This document shows positions 1-9,964 of a DNA stretch of 64,000 nucleotides, one piece after another. The DNA comes from Sinotaia quadrata. Taxonomy: Eukaryota; Mollusca; Gastropoda; Architaenioglossa; Viviparidae. Within the stretch, counting starts at the first letter, position 1. Each line of letters starts with the position of its first letter. Below the pieces are notes generated by a model, which saw only the letters and a list, made by a program, of their open reading frames with translations, ran no database searches and had not been told where the DNA came from. Where the stretch lies: NCBI GenBank assembly GCA_028829895.1, contig CM054178.1, positions 82,951,558 to 83,015,557 on the forward strand, written 5' to 3'. Both the position numbers and the translations under genes were made by a program.

Positions 1-332
1 TCTTACGACTCTGGTATGGCGGCGGGACGGAGCTAATGTTAAAGCTGCCTTGTGTGTCTGCCGGTCTGTGAGTGAGTGAGTGTTTTGGCGCCTTATGATT
101 ATTTTTATGAAACTGCATTGAACGCATCACGTGACCGTTCACGTGGTATGTTGTTGATCTCGAAGGTGCTGGACACTGGCCTAAAGTTATGCAACAATCT
201 GACCTTGCTAGAAGCTTCTAGATACTGATGTATCACGGGTGAATTTCAACAAAGGTCCGTTCAAAAATTTAATTTTGAAACGAGCAATTGGGTCACGAGG
301 TCATGACACAGAATTTGTCACACATCGTCACA
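1..332 (-). repeat. 3' LTR copy (truncated by window start)
   Basis: Direct repeat of 5971-6302. It begins with TG on the minus strand, directly after the purine tract at 333-345. Its distal end lies to the left of the window, so the LTR is at least 332 bp. The outer target duplication cannot be seen on this side. Confidence 0.8.
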
Positions 333-345
333 CCCCCTTGCTTTT
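333..345 (-). other. Polypurine tract of the LTR element
   Basis: The minus strand reads AAAAGCAAGGGGG and then TGTGACG, the first bases of the LTR. In LTR retroelements an RNase-H-resistant purine run immediately before the 3' LTR primes plus-strand DNA synthesis. The exact abutment is the strongest evidence that the flanking direct repeats are LTRs. Confidence 0.75.
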
Positions 346-1041
346 GAGGCGTTTATCTTACCAAAAGATAAATGCCTCCTACAAATTATGTGTTATAAAA
401 TGTAGAAGTGCAAAATGAAGAAAAAATTTACAATTAAAAAATTTCAACATAACCAGAAATAATGTAACGCGGCAGGGAAATCAACTCTAGATTAACGGCA
501 CTCTCATACAATATTTCTCACTTCAGAAATCAAAGAAAAATGATTTAAGAAAATCAAATAAAATGATTTAAGAAGAACGTTCAGTCTAATTGAATAGACA
601 TCCATCCAATGGAATAACATGTTCTGAAATTCTCACTATCTGTCCCAATAATCAATAGTTCACACACAACCTAGTTCGATCTAATCAGATTATTCAGAAT
701 AGAAATCCAACATCAACCAATTCCACTGAATACGTATCCAACAATAGTGTGATCAAAAAATTGACTTCCAATGAACAACACTATCAATATGCAGGTTATG
801 AAAAGTTCCAGATATTGATTTCCTGTATCAACCAAATATCAGAGTTTGTGCATTACCAACTCAACGAACCATCTATCAGTCTACCTGTCATATTCAGAGT
901 TACAACACTAACACAATTCAATCAGTGTTATAGCTTGTCCCAAGTTTTTATGAAATGTCTAACATATTTACAGCAACAACCACCAACTACGGTACAACAA
1001 GAAAATAATGAAAATTCAAAGAAAGTGTCAAATCATTATTT

Positions 1042-3996
1042 CTACTGTTGCACTATCCTGCCTAGCACAATCTTCGTAGTTCTATCCCAATCCCAATACA
1101 CGTCGTCGCCCATGTGTGTCAACATGTCTATGGCATGACAACTGTATTCTTTCTTTCTTACTCTGTTCGTCAGAATGTCACTGTGAGGTGCAATATATTG
1201 CATGTCAAGTTTAGACTTTTCATTTCTCGTCCGGTAAGTACGTCCTTGAAGTGTTTTATCTCTTTCAAAACTCCCCAAAGTACTTGTCAAGTTTAAAATG
1301 TTTTTGGTAGTGTCAGTTTCTGTATGACTGGTCTCTACCCCATCTAACAGTTTCAAACTTCTCGATACGTTCGGTATCATGTCAGTGTCATTGTGGCCTT
1401 GACTCTGCGATGTCAGAATTTCTAACCTATCGCCTTTAGCCTTGTCACTGAGCTCACGCAAATGGAAATTTGCTCGCTTGGTGTTTCGTGCATCTGTAGT
1501 TACGTCATTGTGTACACATTGAACGTCTCTAGTTCGCATGCACTCAACGTCTTTTGTCGGAATGGCGTCAGATCTACTATGGGTCCATTTCGCATCTAGT
1601 CTAACGTCATAGGTTTGCAAATGTGCTCTGTCGCGGTTACCAGTCTCTCTGAAGTACCTGAATTGCAACATTAGCTTCTCCCCTAAATCTGGAGGTTCCG
1701 TTCTCCTGATCTTATCATAGACTGAAGTGAAATACCTCATCCCACTAGTTGTTTTCTGTTTTAACCCATTCACAACTAGGTGTTCGACTGTTATGTCTGT
1801 CAATTTGTCTCTCTCCTTGACAACATAAGTCCGTGTCTCTTTTGTGACTCTAGTCACTGTGTGGTCAGACTCACTCGCTAGCAAGTCGGACTCCTGTGGT
1901 TGTATGAACAAGGGTTCTGTTTTAAACTCTCCAAGAGTTACTGATTGTCTCCCCTGGACCATACCGTTTATTGAACTAACATAATCTGTCTCCACTGACT
2001 TAGTTAATTCAATGTGTCTCCTCATCAAATCGTCAGAATCTATGATGGAAATTCTGTCAGTTTCAGTCACCAACTGGCAGTGAATGTTACCTGTCTCTAT
2101 TACACTGAATAACATCACCATGTCTATTCTCTGTGTGTTGTAGGCTACACTCCCACTGTTTCCTCTATCATAATTGTCTGCATCTGATGTCAGTAACAGT
2201 CCTGATGTCCCACCTACTCTGGTTATCAGTCCGTCACTCCGGTTTTCATTGTCTATCGATCTAGTTCTGTCACTCATTTGTACTGTGTCTTTGATCAACC
2301 AAGGATTACACTCCGCACTTTTCGTCAGTGAATCAAGGAACCTATCAGTTAATGAAACCCCCTCCTCCTTACTTCCACTTGTCTCAGTTTTTGGTACGTA
2401 CTCACGACATTCCTTTATCTCAACAGGTGAGTCAATAAAGGTAGTCCCTGTACCGTGGCTTCTGTCTACGTCACTAATTCCGTTAAGTGATTTATCTGCA
2501 GACGGTTCTGCCATGTCTCTGACAACTGCGTGCATACACGTCAGTACACATGCATTGTTATCGTCGACCGTCCCTGTACAGTTTTCGACTATATCTTCTT
2601 CCATGTCACGTTTGGAAAAGAACTCTGTCTCAGCTCTGACAACTGTCATGTCATCTGAAGTAAATGAATTTATCATAGGCACATTGTCTCCGTCTGTAAT
2701 GCTACCTATACTGTCATCTGGATCAAATACTTCTGTTTCCCTGGCTATCAATGTGTTAGCACTCGAAACCTCGCATAACGCAATAATCTTGTGTTCTAAA
2801 ATTACGTCATGACTCACGTCAATCATCGGAGATCGAGATCTACCGATGTCAGTCTTCGTAGCGAGCACATTCTCTCTTAAACTAACAGTTCGGTCAGTAA
2901 ACTCAGTCGATGCGTCACTGCCCTTTAACCATACACAACTGATAGAATCCGTTTCTATCTTCTCATGCATATTTATCCTGTCAGAAAAATCAGTCACTGT
3001 GTTGCTAGAAGTTTCATCACACCCTAACGGTACACAACCGATAGAATCTGCCTCTATCTTATCATGCGCATTCAGTCCGTCAAACAAGGTGTCACACGTA
3101 CACGGCGGTGTATGTGTTCGTCCAAATTCTACACGTGTTATTAAGTCCTTAACAACAGCGTCTTTTCTTGTCTCTGTTTCAAGATCAAGCTTTGGTGCGC
3201 TAACTGTTTCTGTAAACTGGTTAGCATGTTGAACTGTAATGGTTTTGTCAAAACATTTGTTCTCGTCTATTTTGTCTGCTGTGCTCGGTAGCGCGACTAA
3301 TTTCTGTGTGTCAGTCTCCACGCTCGCGGTGTTTGACCTCGGCAAGTCAAAGTTCACGGCCTGACCTTCCTGTCGTAATTTGTCAACAGTACTACCACCT
3401 TCCCCAGCAATTTTAGACTCTGTTTCAATTTCTGTCCACAACCATTCTAATTCTAGACTTTCTTTCCTTTCTATAAGCCTTAGCCTCTCTTTCTTCAACT
3501 TTCTAATTTCGAACGTTAGGTCTCGTATTTCAGCCTCCCCTTCCCCTTTGAATCGGAAATCTTTATCACACAACTGTTTTGCTCGTGAGCTTATTGAAGA
3601 TCTAATTTCTTCCCTGTGTTCTATTTCCTTTTCATTGAGTTCTAGTAGGACGAAAATACGTAGCTGTTCACCTCTATATTCTAGTGATATGCCTATCCCG
3701 TGTTCGCGTTTTAGAATCTCCATGAGCTGTAAGCTCCCCATCCGTTCATCGACCCTTAGATCTATCAAAGTCGTAAGGTGATCATCTTCTATCTCTATCC
3801 GTTCCATCGCTAACGCGCCATCGAGTTTTATTCGTTCTAACTCTTTCGCGTGTTCCTCTCTCCTCTTTTCGCGTTCCTCTTCCCAGTCTAGTTCAGTTCT
3901 AACGAAGTTCATTAACTCGTCTTCCGTTCGGTATCCGATCAAGGAACCTATCTCTCTCAGACTCGCAATAGTCTGTTCGAGATCCGAAGTGTCCAT
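1042..3996 (-). CDS. 984-residue retroelement protein, Gag-like N-terminus suspected
   Basis: Intact frame from an ATG at 3996 to a stop at 1042, lying inside the LTR element and in its sense orientation. Residues about 1-60 contain a short helical segment followed by a Glu/Arg-rich stretch (EEEREKRREEHAKELERI). Residues about 100-210 are again strongly charged and coiled-coil-like. This resembles in style the N-terminal part of Gag-like proteins of invertebrate Ty3-type elements, which is inference only. From about residue 215 the protein is Ser/Thr/Asp/Glu-rich and probably disordered. It has two imperfect copies of a segment built around KIE(A/T)DSI and a Cys-Val (coded near 2930-3075). 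The C-terminus has WDRTTKIVLGRIV, which recalls the W-x-LGR(I/V) tail after some retroelement integrases. There is no CCHC knuckle, no DTG/DSG protease motif and no YxDD motif. Function unknown. Confidence 0.6.
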   Translation of the reverse strand: MDTSDLEQTIASLREIGSLIGYRTEDELMNFVRTELDWEEEREKRREEHAKELERIKLDGALAMERIEIEDDHLTTLIDLRVDERMGSLQLMEILKREHGIGISLEYRGEQLRIFVLLELNEKEIEHREEIRSSISSRAKQLCDKDFRFKGEGEAEIRDLTFEIRKLKKERLRLIERKESLELEWLWTEIETESKIAGEGGSTVDKLRQEGQAVNFDLPRSNTASVETDTQKLVALPSTADKIDENKCFDKTITVQHANQFTETVSAPKLDLETETRKDAVVKDLITRVEFGRTHTPPCTCDTLFDGLNAHDKIEADSIGCVPLGCDETSSNTVTDFSDRINMHEKIETDSISCVWLKGSDASTEFTDRTVSLRENVLATKTDIGRSRSPMIDVSHDVILEHKIIALCEVSSANTLIARETEVFDPDDSIGSITDGDNVPMINSFTSDDMTVVRAETEFFSKRDMEEDIVENCTGTVDDNNACVLTCMHAVVRDMAEPSADKSLNGISDVDRSHGTGTTFIDSPVEIKECREYVPKTETSGSKEEGVSLTDRFLDSLTKSAECNPWLIKDTVQMSDRTRSIDNENRSDGLITRVGGTSGLLLTSDADNYDRGNSGSVAYNTQRIDMVMLFSVIETGNIHCQLVTETDRISIIDSDDLMRRHIELTKSVETDYVSSINGMVQGRQSVTLGEFKTEPLFIQPQESDLLASESDHTVTRVTKETRTYVVKERDKLTDITVEHLVVNGLKQKTTSGMRYFTSVYDKIRRTEPPDLGEKLMLQFRYFRETGNRDRAHLQTYDVRLDAKWTHSRSDAIPTKDVECMRTRDVQCVHNDVTTDARNTKRANFHLRELSDKAKGDRLEILTSQSQGHNDTDMIPNVSRSLKLLDGVETSHTETDTTKNILNLTSTLGSFERDKTLQGRTYRTRNEKSKLDMQYIAPHSDILTNRVRKKEYSCHAIDMLTHMGDDVYWDWDRTTKIVLGRIVQQ

Positions 3997-5970
3997 CTTA
4001 TTTATTTAGCGCGTCTGGCTACAATAAATATCTCTCGTGATTGTGTATCTAACCGTAGGCGATAAAACTCCGCTTTTATCCCACAATAACTTTTAGGCTA
4101 CGACCTTACAAAAATTATTGAATTTATTCAGAACACCTTCCGAAATAAATTACGCGTTGGTTACACGTTCACCTGCTTGGCTACAATCTGTTGTCTCCAA
4201 GGCTTTCGTAATGTCACGGCTCCGACCATACAACATTACACATTATACTTAGCACCCTAAATATAATAGTCCGAAGTCTGTTACTACCGATAACTCTCCT
4301 AGCTGGCGGTATAACACGTCGACCTCTTACAATGAAGTATCCAGTAACACAATACTAAATAAATCATCAATAGCTAACATGACATATTTAACTACGCTTA
4401 AATATATCAACATTAACTAACATGCACGCTACTCTGCAAAAGAATACATGCACATGTCACAACAAAAGCAAGATAAATATTTCAACAATCCTGAATCAAT
4501 AGAATATTGGCAATTCTCCGTTCGTTCGTTCGTTTCTAGGTTTATGATACGCCCTATGTATAAAAAATGTTACAATTTGATACATATCAATCCCATGACG
4601 AGGCACCACTTGTTACGTTTCCAGTATTTATTTAAAGACCCTGCTTAGGAAATTATAGAACTTTAATTTACTATTTAAATTAATTCCCTTTCGTTTAACC
4701 TAAACAGACTGGTTGCTCAAATCATCATTCGACTAAATTAAAAATGCATCTTTGTAGTCTAGATCACAGATTTACGAAACTGATAATTTGCGTACATTAG
4801 CTAGATTGGAAATCGTTAAAAACTCTCTTAGATTCATATGCATTCATTACGTCATTCGTTTTGCTCAGACAGCCCCCATCCAATCCACGTCTTTTGGTCT
4901 ATATGCATACAAATTTACTACAAAAAGAGGTTCTTAACAAAATGAAATAAGATTTAATAAGTTTAACAATTAACAGCAACGATTAATTACAACACGACGT
5001 CTTAATTCTACACAGCGTTGTTCTCTCATTTTACCGTCTCTGTTAAAAGTCTTAACGAGAATTCTCTTTTCTTTTATTGCCAAATAGTCACTTGATTCTG
5101 GACCCTAGTAGATATACTTAACTACACTCTTGGTCGCATGTGGGGTTCAACTGGTTAGAACTGGTCCACATCCTTTGGCTCATCGTCAGTACCGCATAGC
5201 ATAACAGTCAATGTCCACTCAATTACTGCATCGCTAATGTACTTGCGACGATCGTTAACCGTAGTTAACACGATGTACTTTTACGTATGGGTCATGAAGA
5301 CGCCCGAGTCGGTGTACGACTCAAGAAGTACGAAGGTAGAGAGGAATAACATAAGAAGAACCCGGCTGAAACAAAGGATTTTGGGCTCTGTAACTATTTG
5401 CGTCTATATTCGCAAAACCCAAGCACATGTTTCTTTGGTTAAGGTTCTGAATTTAGAATCTTTGACTATCGTGTCGTTTACAATTCAAATATAGTTATAT
5501 TTAAATATACATTGTGGTTCACGTGTGTGTTACATATAACGTTACACGAACGTATGAATTCTCAAATATTTACAGCATTAAAAATTAGAATTCACACAAA
5601 GGATTAATTCAAAATGAAGCATGAATGCTTTACAATTTTACACGAAAAATTATATGCAAGAACAATTTGAATTACAAAGAAGAATTCGCCACGTGCACAG
5701 ACATACTGGCGGCACTAGTGAATTTAAGATTTATATAAATTAAAGATAAGAGAAGGTTACAATAATTTATATACAATAACTTTTAGATTTGTCCCTTTAC
5801 ATCGAAACACGTGCTTTGGCTAAATTAGCGCTAAGCTGCACAAAATACATACGTCAATTCAATTACAAAATACAATCAATAAATGCAATAGACACTGTAA
5901 GAAGTAGACGTGTTATTGTTACCTCTTCAAAGTAGATTTTACTGCTCTAGCGCGGGTTCATCTTCGACTC
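3997..5970 (-). other. Long leader between 5' LTR and element ORF
   Basis: About 2 kb with no reading frame above about 90 codons on either strand. It is AT-rich and carries no microsatellite. Its position between the 5' LTR and the 984-codon frame suggests an untranslated leader or packaging region. No known motif is recognised. Confidence 0.4.
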
Positions 5971-6097
5971 TCTTACGACTCTGGTATGGCGGCGGGACGG
6001 AGCTAATGTTAAAGCTGCCTTGTGTGTCTGCCGGTCTGTGAGTGAGTGAGTGTTTTGGCGCCTTATGATTATTTTTATGAAACTGCATTGAACGCAT

Positions 6098-6115
6098 CAC
6101 GTGACCGTTCACGTG
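6098..6115. promoter_or_regulatory. Paired CACGTG E-boxes in LTR
   Basis: CACGTGACCGTTCACGTG is palindromic at 16 of 18 positions and contains two full E-boxes separated by 6 bp. The second LTR copy has the same site at 128-145. Confidence 0.3.
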
Positions 6116-6177
6116 GTATGTTGTTGATCTCGAAGGTGCTGGACACTGGCCTAAAGTTATGCAACAATCTGACCTTG

Positions 6178-6191
6178 CTAGAAGCTTCTAG
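6178..6191. promoter_or_regulatory. Heat-shock-element-like palindrome in LTR
   Basis: CTAGAAGCTTCTAG is a perfect 14-bp palindrome holding GAA-GC-TTC. On the minus strand a near-third unit (GCA for GAA) follows in phase. The same site lies at 208-221 in the other LTR. Binding is inferred from sequence only. Confidence 0.35.
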
Positions 6192-6302
6192 ATACTGATG
6201 TATCACGGGTGAATTTCAACAAAGGTCCGTTCAAAAATTTAATTTTGAAACGAGCAATTGGGTCACGAGGTCATGACACAGAATTTGTCACACATCGTCA
6301 CA

Positions 6303-6309
6303 CACACAC

Positions 6310-6368
<59 letters not shown>
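6303..6368. repeat. (CA)n microsatellite, target of LTR insertion
   Basis: About 33 CA units with one G interruption. The LTR ends in CA exactly where the tract starts, so any target duplication is hidden in the repeat. Confidence 0.95.
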
Positions 6369-6369
<1 letters not shown>

Positions 6370-6438
6370 GTCAGGATATCCATTACGTCCCATTCCCCAT
6401 CCCAACTTTATTATTACTCTTTATTTACTGTCATACAG

Positions 6439-6786
6439 AGCTATACCCATGCATGCCGGAAGACCAAGAGGAGCCGGAGTTTCGTATTTCACTCTACGAA
6501 CTGGCGAACCAAGACGAGAAAACCAAGCGACTCATTAAAAGTCGTCTGCGACGGAAAAAGTCCAGAGTGAAGATGACTCGGAACGGCGTGCTGAGGCAGT
6601 CCATTACGAAGCTTTTGGAGACGCTATCATGCTGCAGACCCGCATCGTGTTCGGCAGAGTGCGCGCGCAACTTTTGTCGTCGACTTTTCCCCTTTACGAA
6701 CATCTTGCGTGGATACAGCGCCCTCTATGATCTTCCTTGTGATATCATAGCTGGCCTTACCGTGGGAATCATGCATATCCCACAGG
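6439..6786 (+). CDS. SLC26 exon 1 (first coding exon), residues 1-112
   Basis: Acceptor after a pyrimidine-rich stretch at TCATACAG (ends 6438), so a 5' noncoding exon probably lies upstream. Coding is taken from the ATG at 6453. It gives an acidic start ([10 protein letters not shown]), a basic RLRRKKSR segment and a Cys-rich stretch ([11 protein letters not shown]), then the start of the SulP membrane domain. Donor GG|gtaaat at 6787, phase 1. An out-of-frame ATG lies at 6449, 4 nt upstream, and frame is open back to the acceptor. The start could therefore be further upstream or at M41. Confidence 0.85.
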
Positions 6787-9700
6787 GTAAATTACTAGGT
6801 CTACTTATATCTGTCTATTTATATTTGTATAGATGAAAGTGTCTAAATATCAAATTAATAACTCAGTGATATGTCACACAAGTTCTTCAGGGTTCGGTCC
6901 CCACAACTATCCCAGGGCTGACGACTTGGTAGAAAAACTAACTCGTCATTTACGTTGGGGCTGATATTCGACCATTTTGATTCACTAAATGTTGGAAATC
7001 ACACGTACACATATACGCAGGGGCACGCACACAGGCGTACATACGTACAGACATACACACGCGCGTGCACACATACAAATGCATGAATGCAGGCACGCAT
7101 AGACATGAATGTAAGCTCAAATCCCTCCATTAATAAATGGTATAGCTTTTTAAACACCATAAGAAGAAATGTATTTTATGTTTTTTTGCAATCTAAGTGC
7201 GTTGTTTTGTAGGATTAGGCAAATTGAAAGTCATTGACTTTATTTTGCTTGTATGAACTTAGTTCAGTGAAATTAATAAACATCAACTAAGAGCATTCGT
7301 GTTCATATCAATTTCATTCTTTTGTTCGGGATGAGGGGGGGATGCAAGGAGGGTACATCATTATTGTCTTCTTGATTTTCTCATGTTCTATGTAAATAAT
7401 AATGATTTATACGGTTGTAATGATGTCGATGATGCCATACTTGTGCTGATGATGATAATTATGACGATGACTATAATGCAGTTGGTAATTGAGATGACTT
7501 TGATGACGGCAGTGCGATTGAAATTGAAAAGGATTTAGAATTTGAGATGATAATAAGGTTTACAGTGATGATGATGACGACGAAGACATCAAGAAACTGT
7601 GTGCAATGATTGTTTCAGGTATGGCCTACGCTTTACTGGCACACCTACCCCCAGTGTACGGTCTGTACACCTCATTCTACCCCGTGTTGCTGTACTTCTT
7701 TTTCGGCACCTCCAAACACATATCTGTTGGTGAGTACACACACCTCCAAACACATATCTGTTGGTGAGTACACACACCTCCAAACACATATCTGTTGGTG
7801 AGTACACACACCTCCAAACACATGTCTGTTGGTGAGTACACACACTTCCAAACATATATCTGTTGGTGAGTACACACACTTCCAATCACACATCTGTTGG
7901 TTAGTACACACACCTCCAAACACATATGTTGGCGAGTACACACACTTCTAAACAAATATCTGATGGTGAGTAGACACACTTCCAAACAAATATGTATTGG
8001 TGAGTATACAATTCCAAACACATATCTGTTAGTGAGTACACACATCCAAACACATATCTGTTGGTGAGGACACACTTCCAAACACATATCTATTGGTCAG
8101 TACACACACTCCCAAATACATATTTGTTGGCGAGTACACACACCTCCAAACACATGTCTCCTGTTGGTGAGTACACACTTGTCCGGGCTACTGTCTGAGC
8201 GATTTGCGACGGATGTGAATATGATGTCAATATTTGTCATTCTACCGCCACAAATTTATGTTTGTCATTATTGCAATCTCATGTTTATTTTTGTCATTAT
8301 TGCAATCTCATGTTTATTTTTGTCATTATATGCAATCTCTTGTTTATTTTTGTCATTTTTGCAACCACATGTTTATGTTTTCGATTTTAAACGATGTGGA
8401 GGAGTTAATCGCTTTTAATTTCTTTAATATTATTTATTTGCTTACTATTATTTTTTTAACATTACTGTAGAGTACACGTGAAGATTAGCTATTTTTTTTT
8501 TAAAGTGCATAAACAAACGATCTTTCATTCATGGTTTAGTTTCAGCAGATCAACTCGGGACATGCATAACAAAGAAGAATGACAAAATATTCATAAAGCA
8601 TAAATCATAATTTGCCGTAGGATATTTATATCCGTACAATACCAAATACCACTCCAGTCTTTTTATCTCTTTACATCAATAGAAAATACCTGTCCAATAT
8701 TTCTTGTCTGTTTACATCAATAGCAAATACCAGTCCAATATTTCTTGTCTGTTTACATCAAAAAAAAATACCAGTCCAATATTTCTTGTCTGTTTTTACA
8801 TCATTAGTAACAAGCATTTACGTACATTATTTGCTTACATCATTAACAAATACCTCTCTACTTGGTATGTTTGTTTTCATCAAAAACAAATATCACTATA
8901 ATCTCTCCGTTTGCTTATAGCCTTATATCATTAACAACAAAACCAGCAACATTCTTAAGTCTGCTTACATTATTAACAACCTCTCACTTATTTGTTCAGT
9001 TTGCTTATGTCTTTAGCCTAAGCAACAACAATCATGTAGACATTCAGATCATTCAACCATATTTTTTATTTCTAACAACAATTATTTGCATTGTCGAACT
9101 TTTAAGTTTGCTTACATCATTAACAACAACAACCCACATTGGTAACTTTGCCTACATCATTAACAACAACAACCCACATTGGTAACTTTGCCTACATCAT
9201 TAACAACAATAACCCAAATTGGTAACTTTGCTGACATCATTAACAGCAACAATCCACAATTGGTAACTTTGCATGTATCATTAACAACAATTCACATTTG
9301 GCAATTTTGTTTACATCATTTACTATAACAATCCGCATTGGTAACTTTACACGTATCATTAACAACAATCTATATTTGGTAATTTTGTTTACTTCATTAA
9401 CTATAACAATCCGCATTGGTACCTTTACTTATATCATTAACAACAATAACCCACATTGGTAACTTTACTTATATCATTAACAACAATCCACATTGGTAAC
9501 TTTACTTATATCATTAATATATAATCACCAGCATTATTAAGACTGTTTATACCAAGACAAGCAAAATAACCGTAACAAAAATATGTCTTGTTGCTTATGT
9601 CATTGATTCATTGTCGTCTAGGAACCTTTGCCGTCATCAGCCTAATGGTTGGGGCAGTCGTAGATGAGGGTCAGGCGACATGGCAACGCCAAGTTACCTC

Positions 9701-9908
9701 CCCTCCGATAGGCTTCAACAACGTCACTGCCTTACAGGACAACAGCAGTCTGGAACGTGGTCCTGGACGTGGAGCAGACTCCACAGCTCGTTTCTGGTCA
9801 GACACCAGCGCCCGGTCAGAACTGGAGTACATAAAAATTTCATACGCCCTGTCAGTTACATTCGCAGTGGGAGTATTGCAGGTTAGCATGTCTGTTTAGT
9901 GTCGGAGT

Positions 9909-9964
<56 letters not shown>

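Larger units (their letters stand above)
1..6302 (-). mobile_element. Non-autonomous LTR retroelement, minus strand, left end outside window
   Basis: Positions 1-332 recur at 5971-6302 without a difference that I can see, offset 5970. Read on the minus strand, the repeat starts with TGTGACGATG and is preceded at 333-345 by a polypurine tract (AAAAGCAAGGGGG). That is the expected layout for a 3' LTR at 1-332, a 5' LTR at 5971-6302 and transcription from right to left. The interior has one long reading frame (3996-1042) and about 2 kb of apparently noncoding leader. I see no reverse transcriptase, RNase H, protease or integrase, so it probably relied on enzymes from another element. No convincing tRNA primer-binding site is visible beside the 5' LTR, and the inner LTR edge is uncertain because copy 1 is cut by the window start. 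Identical LTRs imply recent insertion. An assembly duplication is less likely because the polypurine tract abuts the repeat exactly. Confidence 0.8.
5971..6302 (-). repeat. 5' LTR copy with promoter-like motifs
   Basis: Second copy of the 332-bp repeat. In minus-strand order it contains a 14-bp perfect palindrome CTAGAAGCTTCTAG (6178-6191, heat-shock-element-like GAAnnTTC), then a near-palindrome with two CACGTG E-boxes (6098-6115), then an A/T-rich TATA-like stretch CATAAAAATAATCA near 6066-6079. The order upstream factor site, E-box, TATA fits a U3 promoter. It ends at 6302 against the (CA)n tract. Confidence 0.75.

Noticed and set aside
1..6302. Assembly or haplotype duplication of 332 bp
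   Set aside because: The copy boundary coincides with TG plus a purine tract on one side and a microsatellite on the other, and the interior has an ORF in the matching orientation. An LTR element explains all of these together.
6209..6538. Frame with a long poly-Thr/His stretch from the (CA)n tract
   Set aside because: It crosses the LTR end, the microsatellite and a splice acceptor, so it is not a biological frame.
7589..8087. Cys-rich repeated minus-strand frames ([11 protein letters not shown] type)
   Set aside because: Antisense reading of the 34-bp splice-site array.
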